Part shown: positions 18,624 through 25,512 of the stretch, in pieces
Layout of the letters: each line of letters opens with the position of its first letter
Numbering within the stretch: the stretch's first letter is position 1
Assembly (NCBI GenBank): GCA_029975295.1
Contig: JARKPK010000105.1
Location: 1-50,549 of the forward strand
Source: Thermoguttaceae bacterium
GTDB lineage: Bacteria > Planctomycetota > Planctomycetia > Pirellulales > Thermoguttaceae
Direction of reading: 5' to 3'
Length of the DNA: 50,549 nt
Program-made: the position numbers and the translations under genes
The notes under the pieces: model-generated
The model's database searches: none
The model's input: the letters and a program-made list of their open reading frames with translations, nothing else
Told to the model about the DNA's origin: nothing

Positions 18624-19514
18624 TCAGCGCCGCACGAAACGGCGGCGGGCAGGGCCTCGCGGCACGTTGGTCGCCGGGGCGCTGACGGTCGGCTCGGGCG
18701 AACCGGTCAACGCATCGCCGGCGCGGCAGGCCGATAGGCGGGCCTCGATCTGCGCCGCATACTCCGGCGAAAGCTCGAAGCCGATGAATCGGCGTTCCAG
18801 CTTCTTGGCCACCGCCAAGGTTGTTCCGCTGCCCGCCATCGGGTCGAGCACGATCTCGCCCGGGTTGCTCGTGGCCCGAATGATTCGCCCGAGGAGTTGC
18901 TCGGGCATCTGACAGCCGTGCCAACCCTGCCGCTCTTTGAACGTGCCGCACACTCGCGGAAAGTACCAAGTGTCTTGATCGGCGGCAAACCCCTCGGGCA
19001 GGTCTTGCGGCCGCAAAATCCAAGTGTCGTCGGGAACGCGCCCCTTCGGGTTCGCCCGGTGGTCGTTGTACACCAACTGCCGCGCCGAGGGCACGCGGAT
19101 CGCTTCGTCGTTGAAGGTGAACTGTTTGGGATCTTTCGTCATCCAGAACAGATGGGCGTGCGATCGGGTGAACTTCGTGTCGCAATGCACGCCGAAGGTG
19201 TAATACCAAACGATCCACCCCCGGCACTGCAAACCAAGTTCGCGCTGCATCAGCACCTTCAGCTCGGCCGCGTATTCGTCGCCGATGGCCAGCCAAAACG
19301 CCCCGTCGGGCTTCAGCGTGCGCACCACTTCGCCCATCCAACTCTTGCACCAGTCGAGATACTCGTCGGCCCGGCGGCGGTCGTCGTAAACGTCGTACCG
19401 GTAACCAATGTTAAAGGGCGGATCGGCAAACGCCAAATCGACCGAACCGCTTTCGATCTCCGCCAAGCCCAGCAAACAGTCTTCGTTGTAAATCCGATCA
19501 ACTTCCTTGCTCAT
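18624..19514 (-). CDS. Orphan beta-class DNA methyltransferase (N6-adenine or N4-cytosine)
   Basis: 296 residues from the ATG at 19514; an in-frame ATG at 19535 is an alternative. The catalytic motif IV, DPPF at 31-34, comes before the AdoMet-binding motif [10 protein letters not shown] near residue 236, which is the beta-class order. DPPF favours N6-adenine but does not prove it. No restriction gene is adjacent, so it is an orphan, possibly with a regulatory role. It is not closely similar to the methyltransferase at 22502 (DPPF versus SPPY). A basic Arg-rich tail ends the protein. Confidence 0.87.
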   Translation of the reverse strand: MSKEVDRIYNEDCLLGLAEIESGSVDLAFADPPFNIGYRYDVYDDRRRADEYLDWCKSWMGEVVRTLKPDGAFWLAIGDEYAAELKVLMQRELGLQCRGWIVWYYTFGVHCDTKFTRSHAHLFWMTKDPKQFTFNDEAIRVPSARQLVYNDHRANPKGRVPDDTWILRPQDLPEGFAADQDTWYFPRVCGTFKERQGWHGCQMPEQLLGRIIRATSNPGEIVLDPMAGSGTTLAVAKKLERRFIGFELSPEYAAQIEARLSACRAGDALTGSPEPTVSAPATNVPRGPARRRFVRR

Positions 19515-19827
19515 CACGCCATCTCGCCGCGCCATCAATTATTAGGAAGGTTCGCCGTTCGCCCCCCTGCGCTTGTGGTGGGCCCGAACGGCAGCCGCCG
19601 GCCGAAAGCGTTCCGGCCGCAATGGCGCAAATGATAGCACAACCATCGCCCCGAGGCACGAGCCCGGCGATCGCGCCGCCGAAAAATAATCGCGAGCCCC
19701 TTTCGACAGCGGATGCCCGAACCGGCAGGCAACCGACAGCCATGCGCGGCCCGTGCGGGCATCTGCGATTTCACAACGGCACCGGGCGGCCGTGCAGCGC
19801 GGCCGAGGCACGGCCGTGGCGCCCCGC

Positions 19828-20802
19828 CTACCGCGGCGGTAAGCTGCCGGCCGCTGCCGCCCCGGCGGCCGTGGCCGGCGTTAGCGCCTCCGGATCGACC
19901 GTTTGGCGAATCTTCACCGAGAAATCGGGCGCATCGCGATAGAGCCAGGCGGCGTAGTTCACCCGCGCGCGGCGCTGAGTTTCGACGAACGAAAGCTCCG
20001 TATCCAACAGCCCCAAGTCGTAGGCCAACTCGGCCGAATAGCCGGGCAGCAGCACGCGGTAGTCGTAGGGAACCCGATCGGGAAAACACCGATTGATGTG
20101 GTTGCGAATGTTCGTCGTGCAGTTGTTCGTCAGCGTGTCGTAGAACTCGGGCTCGGCCGCCAGTTTGTTCACCCGATGCAGCACGTCTTCAAATAACTTG
20201 CGGGCCTGTTCCGGACGTGCCTTGGTGCGGTAGATATACACATTCGCCCGCCATTGCAAGCAGTTCTTCAGGATCAGGTCGCGTTCGTCGGCCAGCACAT
20301 ACATCAGTTCGTATTGACGGAAAAACCCTTTGATCGGGCTGTACTTTTCGCCGCGTTCCTTACGGATCTCGACAGAAAGCCCCACGTAGTCGCGATTTTC
20401 GAAGCCGAAGCTGAGCATCGTATGCGCAATGCCTGGCGTGTCGTTGAACGGCACCACGATGAAATCGACCGACGTCACTTGATCGAGATTGAAGGTTCGA
20501 TCGTAGTAATGCACATCGAAGTCGTCGATCGTGCGGTAGCGGATGTTGCGGATGTTGCGCACGGTGACTTCTCGACCGCGAAACTCGGCCGTGGGCAGCA
20601 CCGCCTGATCGGTCGTCCAATCACGATCGTTCGAGGGGATCAGCGTCTTAAGGAAGGGCCGTTCGGACCAGTCGGCCGGCGGCGGCCGATAGGCCACCGG
20701 CTCGATGCCTGTGGTCGAAATCGACGAGCAGCCGAGGCAGGCGGCAACCGCGGCCAAGATGGCAACGGCCGGCCAAGCAAAAAGGCGCTGGCAGCGGCCC
20801 AT
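19828..20802 (-). CDS. DUF4105-type lipoprotein
   Basis: 324 residues from the ATG at 20802 (the frame is open far upstream, but without a signal peptide). Residues 1-25 are a lipoprotein signal (FAWPAVAILAAVAAC) with a lipobox read as VAAC; a second Cys follows in LGCSS. The body matches the DUF4105 pattern I know from envelope proteins: VTVRNIRNIRYRT, HYYDRTFNLDQV, HTMLSFGF, then the conserved YDTLTNNCTTNIRNHIN with an NCT motif, and a YSAELAYDLGLLD end. The Cys and His suggest a papain-like or NlpC-like fold, but that is inference. Molecular function unknown. Confidence 0.8.
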   Translation of the reverse strand: MGRCQRLFAWPAVAILAAVAACLGCSSISTTGIEPVAYRPPPADWSERPFLKTLIPSNDRDWTTDQAVLPTAEFRGREVTVRNIRNIRYRTIDDFDVHYYDRTFNLDQVTSVDFIVVPFNDTPGIAHTMLSFGFENRDYVGLSVEIRKERGEKYSPIKGFFRQYELMYVLADERDLILKNCLQWRANVYIYRTKARPEQARKLFEDVLHRVNKLAAEPEFYDTLTNNCTTNIRNHINRCFPDRVPYDYRVLLPGYSAELAYDLGLLDTELSFVETQRRARVNYAAWLYRDAPDFSVKIRQTVDPEALTPATAAGAAAAGSLPPR

Positions 20803-21523
20803 TGGTCGAAAAGCGACGGGAAAGACGCACAGTGAGCCGACAGTTCGATCGCTTGACCCATTCACCCCAGCGATCCTCCAACCCGGCCGGCCTCCGATCG
20901 ACACGCAACGCTCGGGCGCGCAGGCCGGCCCTTCGCCGTCGGCAAACGACGGCGCGAATTCGCTCGGCCAAACGCGGCCCGATACTCTCACGCCCGCAGG
21001 CGACATCGACACACTCCGGCAACGCGGCGGATGCCCGGCACACGGACGGGCGGCACGTGCCGCCCTCGCGCGCATCCAAACGTTGCTGCCACTGTTACAT
21101 TCGCAAACGGCACGCGAAAACCCAGTGCTCGCGTCCTCCTGTTCCAGAGCCTCGACGATTGGTTCTTGCTCTGCCCCACAGTCCGGAACATTCCGTTCGC
21201 TAAGAACGGCTCGCTCGGCGCCTATTGCCGCCAACCTCCCCGACTTTCACCAAGCGCAGGGGGCTCCGCTGCCGCGGTCGAAACGGCACAAACCGAAACC
21301 GCGGCGAGAAAACCCTCTGCGGGGCGGTGCGGGTAGATAGCGTATTTGGGCGGGGTACGCAAGGCGAGTTTCGCTTCGCCCAACGATTTGTTAAGATGGC
21401 GGAATCGTCGCGGCCCAGCAGTGCTAGCAGTGCTACCGGCGACATTGCCCGCCGGTTTCGCCGACATCATCCTGCTTCCGTCGCCGCTGTCGGTCACCAA
21501 GGCCGAATTGCGCCAACTTCTTC

Positions 21524-21576
21524 GCCCTCTTGTGCCTTACGGCACCGCGATAGCCGAGCTATCGCGGCCACCCGGC
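21524..21576. repeat. Partial composite repeat with perfect 10-bp hairpin
   Basis: Contains CCGCGATAGC (21545-21554), loop CGA, GCTATCGCGG (21558-21567), a perfect palindrome. Its flanks (CTCTTGTGCCTTACGGCA before, CACCCGGC after) match the right-hand copy near 23810-23858 almost exactly. Confidence 0.85.
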
Positions 21577-21615
21577 CGCAAAACAAGCGGCTGCCACAGC
21601 AAACCTGGCGGGTGC

Positions 21616-21638
21616 CACGGCGGGCTTGTCCCGCCGTG
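21616..21638. repeat. Hairpin CACGGCGGG / CCCGCCGTG with CTTGT loop
   Basis: Arms 21616-21624 and 21630-21638 are perfectly complementary. The loop CTTGT is the reverse complement of the ACAAG loop in the neighbouring hairpins, so the element is the same type in the other orientation. Confidence 0.8.
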
Positions 21639-21669
21639 CTCGATCCTTACGGCCGAGTGAAGCCAAGTT

Positions 21670-21832
21670 CCTGCACTGCCGGACAAGCCGGCAGTGGCAC
21701 CCAATCGACCGATGCCCTCACCCTCCGGGCAGTGGCACACAATCGGCCGATGCTGCCCCATCGGCAGGGGCACGTTTCCGCCATCTTGTGCCTCACGGCC
21801 CCGCGATAGGCGAGCTATCGCGGCCGCCCGGC
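21670..21832. repeat. Composite repeat, left copy flanking the restriction-modification cassette
   Basis: About 163 bp. It starts with hairpin CACTGCCGG-ACAAG-CCGGCAGTG (21674-21696), continues through CAATCGGCCGATGCTGCCC, and ends with hairpin CCGCGATAG/CTATCGCGG (21801-21823). It aligns in direct orientation along its whole length with 23697-23858, with scattered differences. Confidence 0.85.
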
Positions 21833-21893
21833 GATCTCGCAACGACCCGATTTAGGTGCAAGACGCGCCGAGCCCTTACGTGCCGACGATGAT

Positions 21894-22505
21894 TCACGGC
21901 TCAATGCCCAAGAGCACCAACGGCACGGCCGGCACGCCACGGCCCTGACGAATTACGTTGTACAACTCGCCTTCGTAATAAGCCACGCCAGAACTCATCT
22001 GGCTTTGCAGCGATTTCATCGGCAGAATCTCGACGCCCACATCGATCTGATCGCCCACGTAGAAGGCCAAGTGCTTGACGAAGAGATCGTAGGCCACAAA
22101 CGCATATTTGCCGAATTGGACCTCGACGGCCACGCGCTCTTTGACGAAATCCGTTTGATTGTAACTGAAAATCGGCGTCTCTCCGGCCGATTCGATTTCG
22201 CGTTTCTGCTCGTCGCGGGGCATTGTCAGCGTCTTTCGGATAAGTCGCTCGTCGCGGGTCACCCAGTAGCTGACGCGGTTTTCGCACCAGTTTTGCGAGC
22301 GGAAGAGTTTGCGGAAGGCCGCGTTCATTGCGATCGGGCTGAAAAGCGTTCGCCCCTGCTTCGTTTTCTCTTTAGATTGTTTCGTGCGGCAGGCCGCGCC
22401 ATCGACAGCGGCAACGACCGATCGAATCTCCTCCCACAAACCGGCGCGATGCACCAAAAGGTACTCCAAACCGTTGAGGTGCGAGTAGGTTTCGACGATC
22501 TTCAT
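21894..22505 (-). CDS. Type II restriction endonuclease, BglII/BstYI family
   Basis: 203 residues. The sequence looks very close to the BstYI/BglII family as I remember it: MKIVETYSHLNGLEYL at the start, TKQSKEKTKQG near 41-51, and YYEGELYNVIRQGRGVPAVP near the end. The active-site pattern of BglII (Asp, nine residues on Glu, then Gln two further) is present as D119, E128 and Q130 in SYNQTDFVKERVAVEVQFGK. These enzymes cut GATC-centred sites (BglII AGATCT, BstYI RGATCY); which one applies here cannot be decided by eye. The ATG overlaps the methyltransferase stop by four bases (ATGA), so the toxic enzyme is made after the protecting one. The gene appears intact. Confidence 0.92.
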   Translation of the reverse strand: MKIVETYSHLNGLEYLLVHRAGLWEEIRSVVAAVDGAACRTKQSKEKTKQGRTLFSPIAMNAAFRKLFRSQNWCENRVSYWVTRDERLIRKTLTMPRDEQKREIESAGETPIFSYNQTDFVKERVAVEVQFGKYAFVAYDLFVKHLAFYVGDQIDVGVEILPMKSLQSQMSSGVAYYEGELYNVIRQGRGVPAVPLVLLGIEP

Positions 22506-23476
22506 TCCGGTTCCGCCCCTTCGAGTTTCAAGCCGGCTTGGATCGCGCCGATCGACGTTTCGGGTTCCTTCCATGGCGCGACCGTCAGCCGGTTTTGCGA
22601 CGTGCCGGGATCGTAAACCGGGCGATCCATCGGTCGGGTGCGCAACGTGCCTTCGAAGGCGCGCATGGTGCGCTCTTTCGCAATGCGAACATATTCTTCG
22701 ACGGTTTCCGCGCCCGCCCCGCGGCGTTGCCGCAGAATGGCGGCCGCGATCGTCGTGCCCGCTCCTAGAAACGGATCGAGCACCCAATCGCCGGGGTTCG
22801 AGAGAGCGAGCACCAACCGCTCGACCAGCTCGACCGGAAATTGACAAGGATGCTCCGTCTTTTCGACGTGGTTGTTCTTCACATTGGGAATAACCCAAAG
22901 ATCGCCCGGGTTCTTGCCCAGCGGATTGCAGGAATATTCGCCGGCGCGAGGCCCTTTGAAATGCTTCTTGCCCGGATATTTCTGCGGCACGCGCACCGCA
23001 TCGAGATTGAAAACGTAATCTTCGGTCTTTGTGAACCAGAGAATCGTTTCGTAGCGGCCGGAGAATCGCCGCGTGCAGTGCAGCCCGTGCTCGAAATGCC
23101 AAATAATGCGATTGCGGAGCCGCAGCCCCAACTGTGCAAAGACGGGATAAAGCACTGTGTCGAGGGGAACAATGGCCCCTTTATCGACGTAATTACCGAC
23201 CTGCCAGCAGATGCTGCCCCTCGGCGAAAGCGTGCGCACGCATTGGCGGATCACGCGGGATTGCTGCTCGACATACAGGTTGAGATCGAGCCTCTTCTCG
23301 TACTTCTTGCCGATATTGTACGGTGGCGAGGTTACAACGAGCTGAATAGATTCATCGGGCACACTGGCGAGAAAATCGAGACAGTCGCCGTGGAAAACGA
23401 CGGCCGACTCGGACAGCGCGAACAAATCGGCAATCCGGTGCTGCGGCGGAAACAAGCTCGTCGATTTCACTTCCAT
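22502..23476 (-). CDS. DNA methyltransferase of the BstYI/BglII-like restriction-modification system (N4-cytosine type)
   Basis: 324 residues. Catalytic motif SPPY at 50-53 (TSPPYNIGKKYE) precedes AdoMet motif I, DPFLGAGTT at 234-242: the beta-class order, with the SPPY form typical of N4-cytosine methyltransferases such as M.BglII. The central part holds the target-recognition region (about 120-215). It should methylate the same site that the overlapping endonuclease cuts. The ATG at 23476 has no clear ribosome site, so the message may be leaderless. The operon has no separate controller gene. Confidence 0.92.
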   Translation of the reverse strand: MEVKSTSLFPPQHRIADLFALSESAVVFHGDCLDFLASVPDESIQLVVTSPPYNIGKKYEKRLDLNLYVEQQSRVIRQCVRTLSPRGSICWQVGNYVDKGAIVPLDTVLYPVFAQLGLRLRNRIIWHFEHGLHCTRRFSGRYETILWFTKTEDYVFNLDAVRVPQKYPGKKHFKGPRAGEYSCNPLGKNPGDLWVIPNVKNNHVEKTEHPCQFPVELVERLVLALSNPGDWVLDPFLGAGTTIAAAILRQRRGAGAETVEEYVRIAKERTMRAFEGTLRTRPMDRPVYDPGTSQNRLTVAPWKEPETSIGAIQAGLKLEGAEPE

Positions 23477-23977
23477 AAGAAATGGCGTGAGAAAGCGTCC
23501 ACCAAAATGGCGGCGTGATTTTAGGACTCACAAGTATCGCGTGGCCGCGGGCGGTTGCGATCCGGACGGCGCCGGCCTCCTCGAATTCGCACGGGCGGGC
23601 GGTGGCGACGGAACCAGGAGGATACCGGCCAATCCGGCGGGCTACGCCACCGGCGGCACTGCCAGGCCTTTCAACCGCCTGTCAGTTTACCGAAAGCCTG
23701 CACTGCCGGACAAGCCGGCAGTGGCACGCAAACAGCCAATGCCGCCCTACCGGCAGTGGCAAACAATCGGCCGATGCTGCCCTGTCGAAAGTGTCGCACC
23801 TTTCCGCCCTCTTGCGCCTTACGGCACCGCGATAGCCGAGCTATCGCGGCCACCCGGCGGAGTTTCAGTCGGACAATTCCCGGACGCTCTCAAATAAAAT
23901 GCTTGCTCAAGCCCTCGTGGGCAACACAGATTACGACCGCTACCAAGTGCGATTGCAAATACTATTTCAACGGGCTG
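23477..23977. other. Gene-free region with the right-hand composite repeat
   Basis: 500 bases upstream of the restriction-modification operon. It must contain that operon's promoter; a TAAAAT on the minus strand near 23519 is the only hint. The composite repeat occupies 23697-23858. No coding frame is convincing. Confidence 0.55.
23697..23858. repeat. Composite repeat, right copy flanking the restriction-modification cassette
   Basis: Direct repeat of 21670-21832. Hairpin CACTGCCGG-ACAAG-CCGGCAGTG at 23701-23723, shared middle CAATCGGCCGATGCTGCCC, and perfect hairpin CCGCGATAGC-CGA-GCTATCGCGG at 23827-23849. Confidence 0.85.
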
Positions 23978-25159
23978 CTAGGCGCCCGAGTCGCGGACGC
24001 GGCGTCGGTACTGGGCGGGGGTCATGCCCAGTTGGGCCTTGAACACTTCGCCCAGATATTGGCGGTGGACGAAGCCCGCCCGATGGGCCACTTCGTCGAT
24101 GGGCAGGTCGGTCGAATCGAGCAATTCGCACACGCGGCGGAGGCGGACGCGGCAGATTTCGTCGTGGATGGTGCGCCCGAGGTGGCGGCGGAATCGTCGC
24201 TGAAGCGTGCTCCGCGATGCCGGCACCTGGGCCAGCACGTCGTCGGCGCCGATGCCGTCGCAGGCATGGCGGCGGATGAAGCTCAAAGCCCGAACCAGCA
24301 GCGGATCGTCCACGGCCAGCACGTCGCTCGAGAGCCGCGTCACCACGCCCAACGGCGGAACGTAGATCGGCCCCTCGGGCGGCGGCCCGCCCGACATCAT
24401 CCGATCGAGCAATTGCGCGCCGCGGTAGCCCACGTGAAAATGATCGGGCTCGACGCTGCTCAGCGGCGGATCGCAGATTTCGCACAGCGGCTCGTCGTTA
24501 TCGACGCCGACGACGGCCGCTTCTTCGGGCACGGCCACGCCCACCCGCCGGCAGGCTTCCAACAGCAGTTCCCCGCGAGGATCGTTGCAAACCATGATGC
24601 CCAACGGGCGCGGCAGGCCGGCCACCCATTGAGCCAAGTGGTTTTGCTGCCGTTCCCAGTCGCTGGCGCGGGCCGACTCAGCCGGCAGCAAACATTCGGC
24701 GCACTCGAAGCCCGCCCGACGCACTGCGGCCGCGAACGCCGCTTGTCGCGCCTCGGCCCAGGCCGCCCCGCTGATGCCGCAATAGCCGAACCGCCGGAAG
24801 CCGCGTTCCAACAGATGTTGAGCAGCCATCTCGGCCACGGCTCGATCGTCGGTATGCACCAGCGGCAGGCCGACGTCGGGCACCATCCCCAGCACATCCA
24901 CCGCCGGCAGGCCGGTGGCCAGCACCGCTCGGGCGATGCTCGGCGTTTGCACCCGAGCGATAATGCCGTCGCCGTTCCAATCGGCGATCCATTGCGGCAC
25001 GTCTTCTTCCAGCCCGCGCGGCTGGTGGTAGATCGCCCACGGGCCATGCTCGCGGACGTATCGGGCAATGCCGCGGAGGATGTTGCGTCCCGAGGCAAGC
25101 GAGGTTTCGACGATCAGGGCGACCTTTTTCGGGCTGCGCGATTGCACATTTCGTTGCAT
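23978..25159 (-). CDS. XylR-type AraC-family transcriptional regulator
   Basis: 393 residues; ATG at 25159 with AAAGG about 9 bases upstream. Residues 10-275 form a LacI/periplasmic-binding-protein-like sensor domain (KKVALIVETSLASGRNILRG at the start; HTDDRAVAEMAAQHLLERGFRRFGYCG; VVGVDNDEPLCE). Residues 285-393 form an AraC-type double HTH (SRSTLQRRFRRHLGRTIHDEI and PIDEVAHRAGFVHRQYLGEVFKAQLGMTPAQYRR). This is the architecture of E. coli XylR, which binds a sugar and activates sugar-use genes. Divergent from the GH2 gene, it probably controls that enzyme in response to a sugar product. Confidence 0.9.
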   Translation of the reverse strand: MQRNVQSRSPKKVALIVETSLASGRNILRGIARYVREHGPWAIYHQPRGLEEDVPQWIADWNGDGIIARVQTPSIARAVLATGLPAVDVLGMVPDVGLPLVHTDDRAVAEMAAQHLLERGFRRFGYCGISGAAWAEARQAAFAAAVRRAGFECAECLLPAESARASDWERQQNHLAQWVAGLPRPLGIMVCNDPRGELLLEACRRVGVAVPEEAAVVGVDNDEPLCEICDPPLSSVEPDHFHVGYRGAQLLDRMMSGGPPPEGPIYVPPLGVVTRLSSDVLAVDDPLLVRALSFIRRHACDGIGADDVLAQVPASRSTLQRRFRRHLGRTIHDEICRVRLRRVCELLDSTDLPIDEVAHRAGFVHRQYLGEVFKAQLGMTPAQYRRRVRDSGA

Positions 25160-25512
25160 GAAAGACGGCCTTTCGCGCTTGGCGCCGCGCCGGTTCGGGG
25201 TTGAGTTCGATCGATCCGTCGACAAAGCCAACTCGGGATGCCGCCGCGAACAATCGACGTAACAGCATACAACTTCATTTGTTGCGCATCTATTGTAAAC
25301 GAAGGAGTTGTCCGGCGACCAGTGTGCGATGGGAATCAGTCGGCGGCCGGAACCGCTGACCGAAATGTTGCATCGCCTGCCCGGAAACCTGCTGGACCCG
25401 GCGAAAAACCCGGTTAGACTGGTGTTTGGATTTCCGTGGGGCGCTCGCCCGGCAGGGTTCTGCTGCCGCGGCGGCCGACTGGTCGCACATCGACATTGGA
25501 GGAGCAAACGCC
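25160..25512. promoter_or_regulatory. Divergent control region between the XylR-type regulator and the GH2 gene
   Basis: 353 bases. The stretch 25264-25300 is unusually AT-rich for this genome and contains a short inverted repeat CAAC-ttcattt-GTTG (25270-25284), plus TTTACA and TATGCT on the minus strand at a spacing too long for a normal promoter. It is the best place for the regulator's operator, but no site can be fixed by eye. Confidence 0.35.

Larger units (their letters stand above)
20803..21893. other. 1.1-kb gene-free region carrying hairpin repeats
   Basis: No frame here has recognisable protein features; the long frames overlapping it are antisense shadows or low complexity. The right half (21524-21832) is packed with repeats: a partial composite repeat, an inverted ACAAG-type hairpin and a full composite copy. 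It marks the left border of the restriction-modification cassette. Confidence 0.65.

Noticed and set aside
21524-23858. CRISPR array
   Set aside because: The repeats are palindromic, long, few, unevenly spaced and flank genes; there are no regular spacers and no cas genes.
21524-23858. Insertion sequence carrying the restriction genes
   Set aside because: No transposase or integrase is encoded in or next to the cassette, and the flanking copies are direct rather than inverted terminal repeats.
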